Notes: generated by a model not told the origin, from the sequence alone. A stretch of DNA of 64,000 nt from Acinetobacter sp. ANC 4178 (GCF_004331175.1 NZ_SJOD01000006.1:62001-126000), one strand, 5' to 3'; counted from the stretch's first letter, positions 9,460-17,764 are shown. Numbers and translations are program-made.

Positions 9460-10074
9460 CTACCCATACAGGTACGAAGTGATTCTACGCATCACACCAT
9501 CCCTGCTGTTCACTAATTTTTCGATGAACGTATATGATCCTGTCAAGGACTCTGCTGAAATCGGTGTGATGTGCTGTACTCGGGTCGCATCATTGAAGTT
9601 TTTGCCGTGTTTTGGCATCGCTTCAGATTTACCCCACGCACAGTTTTTGACATTGCTTACAGCCATATATTTATAGCACTTTACTAAGTCATTTGTCAAG
9701 CATGAAATTGTAACAAAACATGACAGCAGTGTTGCCATGCTAAAAGGGCTAATTAATAGCACTGTCAGCATGATTAAAATCATTACTGCCATAAATATGC
9801 TTTGATGAATATCCATACTATGTTGAATCTGTTGAGCCTTCATAGCCACGACCTCCGAATTTATGTTGGATTCCTCTTTAAGACTGGTAGCAAGAGGAAT
9901 GAGTTTTCTACGCATCACACCATCCCTGCTGTTCACTAATAACTCGATGAACGTATATGATCCTGTCAAGGACTCTGCTGAAATCGGTGTGATGTGCTGT
10001 ACTCGGGTCGCATCATTGAAGTTTTTGCCGTGTTTTGGCATCGCTTCAGATTTAACAATGCAAATATAAGCCAT
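9460..10074 (-). CDS. Hypothetical membrane protein reading frame with two copies of a 49-residue module
   Basis: An open frame of 204 codons that I do not recognise. Residues 8-56 and 149-197 are the same 49-residue module (starts KSEAMPKHG, ends DGVMRR) with one difference, Leu45 versus Lys186. Between them, residues about 92-126 are strongly hydrophobic and could form two membrane helices. An internal Met137 (base 9666) begins MAV before the second module, much as MAY begins the first, so this could be two genes or one fusion. Neither start has a convincing ribosome binding site, and the modules sit in 149-bp DNA repeats with hairpin potential. Part or all of the frame may therefore be a non-coding RNA or template, not protein. 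It lies 30 bp upstream of the RT gene. Confidence 0.5.
   Translation of the reverse strand: MAYICIVKSEAMPKHGKNFNDATRVQHITPISAESLTGSYTFIELLVNSRDGVMRRKLIPLATSLKEESNINSEVVAMKAQQIQHSMDIHQSIFMAVMILIMLTVLLISPFSMATLLSCFVTISCLTNDLVKCYKYMAVSNVKNCAWGKSEAMPKHGKNFNDATRVQHITPISAESLTGSYTFIEKLVNSRDGVMRRITSYLYG
9483..9631 (-). repeat. 149-bp direct repeat, copy A (adjacent to the reverse transcriptase gene)
   Basis: Identical to 9906-10054 at 146 of 149 positions, offset exactly 423 bp; flanks on both sides are unrelated. On the RT-coding strand each copy can fold into a TGAAG/CTTCA stem (9594-9598 with 9621-9625), then a 9-bp stem (9490-9498 with 9563-9571) enclosing a TCCT/AGGA hairpin (9538-9549) and a GTTCA/TGAAC hairpin with a 12-base loop (9508-9529). 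The only differences from copy B are bases 9518-9520, inside that loop. Copy A ends about 50 bp before the RT start codon. Confidence 0.9.
9906..10054 (-). repeat. 149-bp direct repeat, copy B (distal to the reverse transcriptase gene)
   Basis: Second copy of the repeat at 9483-9631, same orientation. The 9-bp inverted arms lie at 9913-9921 and 9986-9994. The three differences are at 9941-9943: on the RT-coding strand copy A has AAA where copy B has GTT. In the open frame this turns Lys into Leu. Copy B begins about 20 bp after the first possible ATG of the membrane reading frame. Confidence 0.9.
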
Positions 10075-10121
10075 AATTAATCAAAGGTATAGATTTAATT
10101 AGCGTTTTTATGGTGAATTAA

Positions 10122-10135
10122 ATTTTAGCTAAAAT
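10122..10135. promoter_or_regulatory. 14-bp palindrome upstream of the reverse transcriptase locus
   Basis: ATTTTAGCTAAAAT is a perfect palindrome about 50 bp ahead of the first ATG of the locus, in an A+T-rich stretch (10075-10328) with no gene. It could be an operator or just a chance palindrome in low-complexity DNA. I could not settle on a -10/-35 pair for the locus. Confidence 0.25.
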
Positions 10136-10328
10136 ATTAATAATCTTTTAAATTAACATAATACCATTTACATGAAATAATCTGCTTATTCCTTATAACT
10201 CAAAATCTCACATTAAGTCACTCTAGTGATCAGCGCACTAAAATGGCTTTAGGGCAATTTTCCATTTTACAAGACTGATTTCTAGCCAATATTTCACATC
10301 TTTCACTCGGCAAAGTACAAAATATTCC

Positions 10329-11138
10329 TCACTCATTCTTTACCAACAACACTGAATAATCATCAAAACAATTTGGATGCTGTAATTCAAAATCCGTCTG
10401 CTGCATGTTGGAAGCATAAATTCGTTTACCTGATACCGCATCGCTTTCCAAAACTAAAACTGGTAGTGCCAACTGCTGCTGAAACCACTGAATAATTTCA
10501 TGTAAAGGAATGGGCTGATTATTCGTGACAATATAAGAACTTTCAGGATGTTCCTCGTGAATCAAATGTGCCAGAAACCGGGCTAAATCTTCAATATGAA
10601 TACGATTGCTATAATGAATATTCGGATAGGTCGAAGTCTGCTGTGCCAACTTCACCATACGCGCAACAGACGCCCCGTAAATGCCTGTCGGTCGAATAAT
10701 GATGCTTTGCTCAGGATATGCCGCCTGCCACATCAACTCCATCTGCCGTAGAATTTCGCCTTGTGCATCGATCGGCTTAGGTAATGTCGTATCATCAATA
10801 CGCTCCCCTACCTGTTCGCCATAAACTCGGGTTGAAGACACTACGATGACTTTTTTGACAGGATGAGCTTGTAAGGCCTTCTGCATCGCAGGAATGGCAT
10901 CAACGAAAGTCGCTTGATAGCCTTCTGATGTACTCGATGCGGGAGATAACAATACATAGACGATATCGACAGGAGTAATTTGACTCAAATCAAGTTGATG
11001 AATATCTTGAATCAAATGTGTAGCAAAATCCTGCGGTTTGGCAGTACGGCTAATTGTGGTAATTTGGTGGCCTTGTTGAAATAATTGTTTAGCAACCCGT
11101 TGAGATGTTTTACCATAACCTATAAATAAAATATGCAT
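10329..11138 (-). CDS. NAD(P)-dependent epimerase/SDR family protein (YeeZ-like)
   Basis: A 269-residue Rossmann-fold protein. The N-terminal HILFIGYGKTSQRVAKQL carries a glycine-rich nucleotide-binding turn, followed by VSSTRVYGEQ, where the Tyr fits the extended-SDR active site although the usual Lys four residues later is not evident, and IIRPTGIYG. Length and layout resemble E. coli YeeZ and other short atypical SDRs. The substrate is unknown. It is divergent from recG with only about 30 bp between the two start codons, so they share a promoter region. Confidence 0.75.
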   Translation of the reverse strand: MHILFIGYGKTSQRVAKQLFQQGHQITTISRTAKPQDFATHLIQDIHQLDLSQITPVDIVYVLLSPASSTSEGYQATFVDAIPAMQKALQAHPVKKVIVVSSTRVYGEQVGERIDDTTLPKPIDAQGEILRQMELMWQAAYPEQSIIIRPTGIYGASVARMVKLAQQTSTYPNIHYSNRIHIEDLARFLAHLIHEEHPESSYIVTNNQPIPLHEIIQWFQQQLALPVLVLESDAVSGKRIYASNMQQTDFELQHPNCFDDYSVLLVKNE

Positions 11139-11171
11139 TTAGCACCTAATGAGCACTTTAGTTGAGGGGAC

Positions 11172-13217
11172 ATGGCCGCAGTCCAACAATTGCAAGGGGT
11201 TGGAAGTGCCTCTGCTGCATTACTTGAAAAACTGAATATTTTCACCACGGATGATTTACTGTTTCATCTGCCGCGGGATTATGAAGATCGTAGCACGATC
11301 ATTCCAATGAACCAATTGGAGGTTGGGCGCAGCTATCTGCTTGAAGGTACGGTAAAATCTGTCGACTTTCCATCTGGAAAGCGCAAATCTATGGCCATTT
11401 TACTGGATGATGAATTCGGTAAAGTCACGTTGCGCTTTTATCACCTGTATAAAGCTTTGACGGATCGCGGCAAAGTGGGCAATCGTTTACGGGTTTTTGG
11501 TGAAGTCCGTGTCGGTGCACGTGGCTTGGAAATGTATCATCCTGAAATTCAGCTCATTAGCGAACACACGCCACTGCCGCAAACCCAGCTCACGGCAATT
11601 TACCCTGCGACTGATGGACTCACTCAAACCAAACTGCGTGAATACGTTAAACATGCGTTAAAACAGCACAGTGATGATTTACCAGAGTTGCTGCCACAGA
11701 AATTCACCAATGGCTATGCTTTAAAGCAAGCCTTGTATTACATCCATGAACCACCACTAGATGCCAATATGTTGCAGTTGAGCCAAGGCTCACACCCTGC
11801 GCAGCAACGTCTCATTTTTGAGGAGTTGGTGGCTCATCAAGTCAGTCTTCTGACCCGCCGTGCCTACATTCAACAAATTGCAGCACCTTCGTTTGCCACC
11901 AGTAAAAACTTTGCTAAACAGCTACTCTCTGCTTTGCCTTTTCAAATGACCTCAGCCCAGAAGCGCGTGTCTAAAGAAATTTCCGAGGATTTAAAACAAC
12001 ACAAGCCGATGTTACGTCTGGTACAAGGTGATGTTGGTGCTGGTAAAACGCTCGTAGCAGCACTTGCTGCTTGCCATGCCTTAGAAGAAGGTTGGCAAGT
12101 TGCCCTCATGGCACCGACTGAAATTCTTGCAGAACAACATTATTTGAATTTTAAACGCTGGTTTGAACCTTTAGGCTTAAATGTGGCATGGCTATCAGGC
12201 AAGCAAAAAGGTAAAGCACGTGCCTTGGCAGAGCAACAAATCCAACAAGGCTCGGCTCAACTGGTCATTGGTACACATGCCTTGTTCCAAGATAGTATTG
12301 CCTTTCATAAATTGGGCTTGGTGATTATTGATGAGCAACACCGCTTTGGGGTCGATCAGCGTTTGGCACTTCGTAATAAAGGCGCACAACAAACCACGCC
12401 CCATCAATTGGTCATGACTGCAACCCCTATTCCACGCACACTTGCCATGTCTGCTTATGGCGACTTAGATACCTCTGTCATTGATGAACTGCCGCCTGGT
12501 CGAACCCCGATTCAAACGGTGACCATTCCTTTAGACCGCCGTGAAGAAGTCCTGCTACGGATTGCTACGAATTGCGCCGAAGGCAAACAGGCTTATTGGG
12601 TTTGTACATTAGTCGAACAGTCGGAAACTCTAGATGCTCAAGCCGCAGAAGCCACCTATGCCGAAATCAAGCAACGCTTTCCAACACTCAATATCGGACT
12701 GGTACATGGCAAAATGAAAGCCGATGACAAGCAAGCCGTCATGCAACAGTTCAAGGACAACGAGCTACAACTGTTGATTGCCACCACGGTGATTGAAGTC
12801 GGCGTAGATGTGCCGAATGCCTCGATTATGGTCATTGAAAATGCCGAGCGACTGGGCTTATCACAACTGCATCAGTTGCGTGGGCGTGTCGGGCGTGGTG
12901 CCACAGCCAGTTTTTGTGCCCTATTGTATAAAAATCCTCTCTCGCAAAATGGACAAGAACGCTTACGCATCATGCGTGAAACCAATGATGGCTTTATCAT
13001 TGCAGAGAAAGATTTAGAAATTCGGGGGCCCGGGGAATTACTCGGAACTAAGCAAACAGGAGATATGGGCTTTCGCGTTGCCAAATTAGAACGGGATGAT
13101 CATTTGCTCAATCAGGCGCATTATGTGGCACAACAAATCCTGAAAGACTATCCAACTCAGGCCGATGCCTTACTGAAACGCTGGCTGCCTGAAGCCCCTC
13201 GCTATGCCTATGTTTAA
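11172..13217 (+). CDS. recG: ATP-dependent DNA helicase RecG
   Basis: Superfamily 2 double-stranded DNA translocase that remodels stalled replication forks and recombination intermediates. At 681 residues it is close to E. coli RecG (693). The N-terminal wedge/OB domain is followed by Walker A GDVGAGKT (about residue 286), DEQH (about 387), the TATPIPRT motif and the RGRVGRG motif VI region, then the TRG-like C-terminus. The ATG at 11172 follows a GAGGGG ribosome binding site. Its last codons overlap comF by 14 bp. Confidence 0.97.
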   Translation: MAAVQQLQGVGSASAALLEKLNIFTTDDLLFHLPRDYEDRSTIIPMNQLEVGRSYLLEGTVKSVDFPSGKRKSMAILLDDEFGKVTLRFYHLYKALTDRGKVGNRLRVFGEVRVGARGLEMYHPEIQLISEHTPLPQTQLTAIYPATDGLTQTKLREYVKHALKQHSDDLPELLPQKFTNGYALKQALYYIHEPPLDANMLQLSQGSHPAQQRLIFEELVAHQVSLLTRRAYIQQIAAPSFATSKNFAKQLLSALPFQMTSAQKRVSKEISEDLKQHKPMLRLVQGDVGAGKTLVAALAACHALEEGWQVALMAPTEILAEQHYLNFKRWFEPLGLNVAWLSGKQKGKARALAEQQIQQGSAQLVIGTHALFQDSIAFHKLGLVIIDEQHRFGVDQRLALRNKGAQQTTPHQLVMTATPIPRTLAMSAYGDLDTSVIDELPPGRTPIQTVTIPLDRREEVLLRIATNCAEGKQAYWVCTLVEQSETLDAQAAEATYAEIKQRFPTLNIGLVHGKMKADDKQAVMQQFKDNELQLLIATTVIEVGVDVPNASIMVIENAERLGLSQLHQLRGRVGRGATASFCALLYKNPLSQNGQERLRIMRETNDGFIIAEKDLEIRGPGELLGTKQTGDMGFRVAKLERDDHLLNQAHYVAQQILKDYPTQADALLKRWLPEAPRYAYV

Positions 13218-13839
13218 ACCTTTTTTTACAGCTCAGCAATGGCTGCATTCGGTACTACCCTGTCAGTTTTGTGGACTTGAGCGTGGTCGTCATGCGAGCC
13301 TCTGTCAAGATTGCTGGAACCATTTACCTTGGTTCAAACAATCCGTGCAACGTCAAGAAATGGAGGTTCAAGTCGCCTGCCATTATGCCTATCCCATTGA
13401 TCGCGTAATTCAACAATTTAAATACAAGCAGCAATTACATTTTCAAATCTTGCTAACAGGGCTGCTTAAACAGTTGGACTATCAACAAATTCAAGCCATC
13501 GTTCCCATGCCAATTTCCACTCAACGGTTAGCCGAACGAGGTTATAACCAAAGTGTCATTCTGGCACAGCGTTTGAGTCAGCATCTCAATATTCCAGTGT
13601 GGCAACCTATTCAACGGCAGCATCAACATGCGCAGAAAGGCTTAACACGTCTAGAACGGCTGGATAGCATAGAACAACAATTTAAAATTGCCCCGACCAA
13701 TCGGCTGCGTTTTCGTCGCGTGTTAATGCTCGATGATGTGGTAACGACAGGCAGCTCACTTCAAGCATTGCAGCAAGCTCTAAATGAACTGGGCTGCCGA
13801 AAAATTACAGCCGCCTGTATTGCAGCAGCTCAGGTTTAA
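13204..13839 (+). CDS. comF: ComF family protein (phosphoribosyltransferase fold)
   Basis: A 211-residue ComF-type protein, needed for DNA uptake during natural competence in several bacteria including Acinetobacter. It has an N-terminal zinc-finger-like CxxC...CxxC (CQFCG and CQDCW) and a C-terminal phosphoribosyltransferase PRPP-binding loop, VLMLDDVVTTGSS. The gene overlaps the end of recG by 14 bp, so translation is probably coupled. A second Met at 13210 is an equally possible start. Confidence 0.88.
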   Translation: MPMFKPFFTAQQWLHSVLPCQFCGLERGRHASLCQDCWNHLPWFKQSVQRQEMEVQVACHYAYPIDRVIQQFKYKQQLHFQILLTGLLKQLDYQQIQAIVPMPISTQRLAERGYNQSVILAQRLSQHLNIPVWQPIQRQHQHAQKGLTRLERLDSIEQQFKIAPTNRLRFRRVLMLDDVVTTGSSLQALQQALNELGCRKITAACIAAAQV

Positions 13840-13879
13840 TCATAGAAGTACTGATTCAATCCATTTGAAAAAGCTATAC

Positions 13880-14275
13880 CTATCTCTTCAAATACTGACG
13901 CACCCATGGCAACACGATTTCTCGAGTCAATGGTGCTAAAGGCGTGCTCTGGTCATCCAACTCAATCCACTTGAGTTCAGCAATTTCAGCTGCAATTTGA
14001 GGTGCAGTGTCCAGTTCTACATGAAAGACATGGCTGACCAATAAATAATCGGGTTCATTGGCCGCAGCAGTTTCAAAACGTCCCACAAACTGAATAATTT
14101 TCGCCTGACAGCCAATTTCTTCCGCGATTTCACGCAAAATACATTGTTCAGGTGCTTCATCTAGTTCTAGCTTGCCACCCACCTGCATAAAGAAACGGGT
14201 ATTATGCTTACGCACCAATAAAAGCTGCTGTTGTGCATTCAAGACAATACCCGCAGCGACAGTAATTTGTTTCAT
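13880..14275 (-). CDS. Nudix hydrolase
   Basis: A 131-residue Nudix protein with a full GX5EX7REUXEEXGU box (Gly34 to Gly55: GKLELDE, then REIAEEIG). Nudix enzymes cleave nucleoside diphosphates linked to another moiety; the substrate here cannot be predicted. It starts inside the stop codon of the upstream LOG gene (TAATG overlap), so the two are translated from one message. A nucleotide-cleaning role for the pair is an inference from the LOG neighbour. Confidence 0.88.
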   Translation of the reverse strand: MKQITVAAGIVLNAQQQLLLVRKHNTRFFMQVGGKLELDEAPEQCILREIAEEIGCQAKIIQFVGRFETAAANEPDYLLVSHVFHVELDTAPQIAAEIAELKWIELDDQSTPLAPLTREIVLPWVRQYLKR

Positions 14276-14874
14276 TAGGCGTGTTTCACCAAGTCTTGCT
14301 GCTCAGTCATACCCCATTTCGGCGTAGGCGCAACATAGCTTTCAAACTGCTGTAAGATGACTTCTAATGATGCATCGGCAATTAAATTTTCACTAAACCG
14401 TGAATGGGTAAAACCTTTCTGCGTGGTTAAGTGAATGAACTTAAGCAAGTCATCATAAAACCCTTCAACATTTAAAAATGCACATGGTTTTAAGTGAATC
14501 CCCAATTGCGCCCAAGTCCACTGTTCAAAAATCTCTTCCAAAGTTCCCGCGCCTCCTGGCAATGCAATAAAGGCATCAGAAAGTTCGGACATTTTGGTTT
14601 TACGTTCATGCATGTTTTTCACCACATGTAATTCCGTCAAATCAGGATGAGCCAACTCACGGTCTACCAAGGCATGCGGAATAACACCAACCACTCGCCC
14701 ACCCGCTTGTAAGGCACTATCCGCGATCACACCCATTAAACCTGAGCGCCCACCGCCATAGACCAGTGTTTTGCCTTGTTGCGCTAACGTTTGTCCAACA
14801 TGACGAGCTGTATCTAAAAAAATTGTGTCTGTACCAACCGCTGAACCACAAAAAACTGCAATAGAATGTGTCAT
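14275..14874 (-). CDS. LOG family protein (putative nucleoside 5'-monophosphate phosphoribohydrolase)
   Basis: A 199-residue TIGR00730-type protein. The motifs GGGRSGLMG (phosphate binding) and PGGAGTLEE (catalytic) are both intact. LOG proteins release the base from cytokinin or ordinary nucleoside monophosphates; in bacteria the natural substrate is often AMP-like. The stop codon overlaps the start of the Nudix gene by one base. Upstream is the promoter region shared with the divergent corA gene. Confidence 0.88.
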   Translation of the reverse strand: MTHSIAVFCGSAVGTDTIFLDTARHVGQTLAQQGKTLVYGGGRSGLMGVIADSALQAGGRVVGVIPHALVDRELAHPDLTELHVVKNMHERKTKMSELSDAFIALPGGAGTLEEIFEQWTWAQLGIHLKPCAFLNVEGFYDDLLKFIHLTTQKGFTHSRFSENLIADASLEVILQQFESYVAPTPKWGMTEQQDLVKHA

Positions 14875-15028
14875 TATTTCACCATGTTATGATCTTGTCA
14901 TACCGCGAAAGTAAAGTAGATCGAGATTTTTTCATAAATTAGCAATTCAATCAGTGTTTTTCATGAAATCCTTGTCTAAAATACACCCATCGATTTAACC
15001 CATACTGCGTAAGGGAGAAAAGACATCC

Positions 15029-16042
15029 ATGCTTGAAGCCTTTTACGCCACAGAGCGCGGTAGTTTAGAAGATGCCACCATTAATGGCGGTTTCGATTTA
15101 CACCCAGAATTGGTCTGGGTCGACCTCATTGCTCCTTCACAAGAAGAACAGCAATGGGTTTTAGATGCCTATGATCAAAATCTCCCCACTTTAAAGTCAT
15201 TAGAAGACATCTCTTCATCTGCCCGATTCTACCGTGATGATGATGGTATTTTGCATATCAGCACGTATTTTTTAACGAAAAATAAAAATTATCAGGTAGA
15301 TGGTGAAGCGGATGATAATTCCAGTATTTTAGCGACAGTACAAACGGTTGCTTTTATTTTACATAAAGAGCGGTTGTTTACTCTACGTGGTGAAAAACTG
15401 GTGGCCTTCCGTGCCTTTCGCGCACGCGCACGTCGCAATGATTACGAAATTGAATATAAAGACCCGACTTGGGTACTTTTGGGTTTACTGGAAGCCAAAC
15501 TGGATGAACTTGCGGATATCTTGGAAGATATCCACAAGGACTTGGAAAAATACTCCACAGAAGTGCTGAATAACCGTCATCGTGAACAGATTCTCGACCT
15601 TGATGACATGATTACCCGACTGGCACAGTTAGAAGATATGTTAGGTAAAGCACAACTGTGTTTAATTGACTTACGTCGTGTGCTGACCTTTTTATCTCGT
15701 CCGCGGGCCTTGGGCAGTCATATCTATGATGCGGACATTCGAGAGTTGAGTGAAGATGTACGCTCACTGGTCGAACATGATGCCTTCTTGTTCCAGAAAG
15801 TGCGCTTCTTGCTAGATACCACCTCAGGATTCATTAACACGGAACAGAATGACACGATCCGTCGCTTCTCGATTTTACCCAGTATGTTGGCACCCCCAAT
15901 GTTGGTGGCCAGTATCTACGGCATGAATACAGATGTTTTACCTTTTGCCCACGGCACCACCAGCTTTATCGCCGTTAGTATGATCATTGTCGGCTTCTTT
16001 ATTGGCCCACTGATTTATTTCCGCTGGAAAAAATGGATCTGA
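15029..16042 (+). CDS. corA: CorA-family magnesium/divalent metal transporter
   Basis: A 337-residue inner-membrane channel with a long helical cytoplasmic N-terminal domain and two C-terminal membrane helices. The family selectivity motif YGMN is at residues 297-300, and the protein ends in a basic RWKKW segment, as in CorA. A GGGAGAAA-type ribosome binding site precedes the ATG. Preference for Mg, Co or Ni cannot be told from sequence. A strong terminator separates it from the convergent mla operon. Confidence 0.9.
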   Translation: MLEAFYATERGSLEDATINGGFDLHPELVWVDLIAPSQEEQQWVLDAYDQNLPTLKSLEDISSSARFYRDDDGILHISTYFLTKNKNYQVDGEADDNSSILATVQTVAFILHKERLFTLRGEKLVAFRAFRARARRNDYEIEYKDPTWVLLGLLEAKLDELADILEDIHKDLEKYSTEVLNNRHREQILDLDDMITRLAQLEDMLGKAQLCLIDLRRVLTFLSRPRALGSHIYDADIRELSEDVRSLVEHDAFLFQKVRFLLDTTSGFINTEQNDTIRRFSILPSMLAPPMLVASIYGMNTDVLPFAHGTTSFIAVSMIIVGFFIGPLIYFRWKKWI

Positions 16043-16117
16043 ATATTATTTTTTACATGGTGTGATCCACGAAGTACAACGGAAGATTGTCTTTTTGAGC
16101 ATAAGATGCAACATAAA

Positions 16118-16143
16118 AAAAGCACCGCAATTGCGGTGCTTTT
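16118..16143. terminator. Bidirectional terminator between corA and mlaB
   Basis: A symmetric hairpin, GCACCGC / GCGGTGC with a 4-base loop, has A runs on the left and T runs on the right. It can terminate corA on the plus strand and the mla operon on the minus strand. Confidence 0.85.
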
Positions 16144-16146
16144 CTT

Positions 16147-16431
16147 TTAGATCAAATGCAAATCATCTTGCAGATGACAAGCCTGAATAATCTTCATCAT
16201 TTTGTCAGGCACAGCCTTAAAGTGTAAACCTTGTGCTTGTGGCGTTTGGCGTAACCAACGCACCAGTACAGCCAAAGCCAAGGTACTTCCTTGTTGTAAC
16301 TGCGCCAAATTTACCACCACAGGCAACTGTTGTTGCTGAATCAATGCAAGACCCTGCTGATAGTATTGCTCAGCATTGTCATAATCTATTTTTCCAGTGA
16401 CTTGTAATTCCTGATTGACGAGACTAATCAC
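16147..16431 (-). CDS. mlaB: MlaB, STAS-domain subunit of the phospholipid ABC transporter
   Basis: A 94-residue STAS-domain protein and last gene of the mla operon. It binds the ATPase MlaF and controls assembly and activity of the MlaFEDB complex. The start is GTG (16431), 12 bp after the mlaC stop. The ELQVTGKIDYDNAEQYYQQG opening and the hydrophobic core LPVVVNLAQLQQGSTLALAVL fit the STAS fold, including the Ser/Thr pair expected at the MlaF interface. Confidence 0.85.
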   Translation of the reverse strand: MISLVNQELQVTGKIDYDNAEQYYQQGLALIQQQQLPVVVNLAQLQQGSTLALAVLVRWLRQTPQAQGLHFKAVPDKMMKIIQACHLQDDLHLI

Positions 16432-16443
16432 CTTTCACCTATC

Positions 16444-17076
16444 TTATTTTTTCTTTACTGCTGCATCAGCATCGGGTTCAAAGTTAGCAATCGCTTTATC
16501 CAGATCACCACCATTACGCTTCACTGTTGCTGCAAACTGGTTACGGAATTGTAGACCTAAATCAATACCAGAAACGTTGATATTACGAATCTTCCATTGG
16601 CTGCCTTTATCCGCCAACTGGAACGAGACAGGAATCTTTTCACCATTGTTATTAAAGTCAATGGTCACAACAGGGTTAGCACTGCCTGTCGCTTTGTAAG
16701 GACGAACAGTGTAGGTTTGGTTACTGAATTTCGCAAATGCAGTCCCATAATTTTCAATCAGTGTTTCGCGGAAGTTCTTTTCAAACTGTGCACGTTGCGC
16801 CGCTGAACTGTACTGATTGGTTGCATAAGTACCCATCACAATACGCGTGAACGCTTGTGAATCCACATATGGGTCTAAGTTTTGACGTACAATTGTTTTT
16901 ACCGCTGCTGGGTTATTCTGCAATTTCGCATGGTCGGCTTTTAAGCGACCAATTAAGCCATCCGCCACACGCTTAATAAATACTGGAGGGGCTTCAGCTG
17001 GCGCAGCAAATGCAGTACCTGCAATCATGGTTGATAAAATGCTTGCCGTTAGTGTTTGTTTCAACAACATATTCAC
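16444..17076 (-). CDS. mlaC: MlaC, periplasmic phospholipid shuttle protein
   Basis: A 210-residue periplasmic lipid-binding protein that ferries phospholipid between the outer-membrane MlaA complex and the inner-membrane MlaFEDB complex. It begins with a clear Sec signal peptide cleaved after about residue 24 (AFA-AP), followed by the MlaC/Tol_Tol_Ttg2 domain (QNLDPYVDSQAFTRIVMG, ...FRETLIENYGTAF). It lies 19 bp after mlaD and 12 bp before mlaB. Confidence 0.93.
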   Translation of the reverse strand: MNMLLKQTLTASILSTMIAGTAFAAPAEAPPVFIKRVADGLIGRLKADHAKLQNNPAAVKTIVRQNLDPYVDSQAFTRIVMGTYATNQYSSAAQRAQFEKNFRETLIENYGTAFAKFSNQTYTVRPYKATGSANPVVTIDFNNNGEKIPVSFQLADKGSQWKIRNINVSGIDLGLQFRNQFAATVKRNGGDLDKAIANFEPDADAAVKKK

Positions 17077-17095
17077 TTCTAAATTCCTCTATCAA

Positions 17096-17764
17096 TTACT
17101 GAACAAATGCTGGTTCAGCATCTGTTTTTTCAGTTGGTGCCTCAGCTTCTGCCGATGGAGTCGATGACTTACTCGCACCCGCTGTAATAAATTTACTAAT
17201 CAAATCTTCAAGATCCATCGTTCCCTGAGTATTGGCAATCGATGCACCGCGCTTGATATAGTTCAAACCACCACCTGGAACCACTTTCAGATACTTCTCA
17301 CCCAACAAACCGTTGGTTGCTACCATTATGTAAGCATCTTCATCAATACTGGTGATGGATTTCATGTTCGCAATAAGTTGCTGTTCCATTTCTTTTTGTT
17401 TCGCTGGTGTAGCTGCGGTATATTCTGTGCTATAGCGCAACTCATCCAACGCATTGTTTTCAACTGTCTTTAACTGCTCTGCATTAAAAGACGTTAATTT
17501 ACCATCTAGCTCAAAATGTACTGTTGCCAAACGCGTCACTGGATCCAAAGTAATATCAGTTACCCGACCAATGGTCACACCACTCATGGTGACTTTGGCA
17601 CGAGGCTTCAAGCCATTCACATTATCAAATTGTGCCGTCATGCTATACGCATCACGTAAGTTGGTGCCGACTAAACCACTCACTTTCATTGCCAAGAAAA
17701 ACAATGCAACACCGAAAACAATGACAAATAATCCTACGGCCAGCTCACTTGCACGTGATTTCAT
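17096..17764 (-). CDS. mlaD: MlaD, MCE-domain inner-membrane subunit
   Basis: A 222-residue protein anchored by one N-terminal membrane helix (about residues 8-28), with one periplasmic MCE domain (GLKPRAKVTMSGVTIGRVTDI) that forms the hexameric lipid channel. An apparent insertion of about 45 residues (about 98-145) interrupts the MCE domain, a feature reported for Acinetobacter MlaD. The C-terminal 40 residues are low-complexity, rich in Ser, Ala, Pro and Glu. Its ATG overlaps the mlaE stop (TAATG). Confidence 0.92.
   Translation of the reverse strand: MKSRASELAVGLFVIVFGVALFFLAMKVSGLVGTNLRDAYSMTAQFDNVNGLKPRAKVTMSGVTIGRVTDITLDPVTRLATVHFELDGKLTSFNAEQLKTVENNALDELRYSTEYTAATPAKQKEMEQQLIANMKSITSIDEDAYIMVATNGLLGEKYLKVVPGGGLNYIKRGASIANTQGTMDLEDLISKFITAGASKSSTPSAEAEAPTEKTDAEPAFVQ

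Noticed and set aside
8233..10074. Group II intron with its encoded protein
   Set aside because: The RT has no maturase X or endonuclease domain, and no domain V/VI-like hairpin with intron boundaries was seen; the flanking genes are intact.
8233..10074. Classical diversity-generating retroelement
   Set aside because: Order and adenine-only differences are suggestive, but the RT has the Q-G form of block 4, no Avd-like gene is present, only three sites differ, and the supposed target is not a C-type-lectin C-terminus. Kept as a question in the findings, not as a call.
8233..10074. Typical retron
   Set aside because: No NAxxH or VTG motif in the RT and no long msd hairpin with a1/a2 ends was found upstream.
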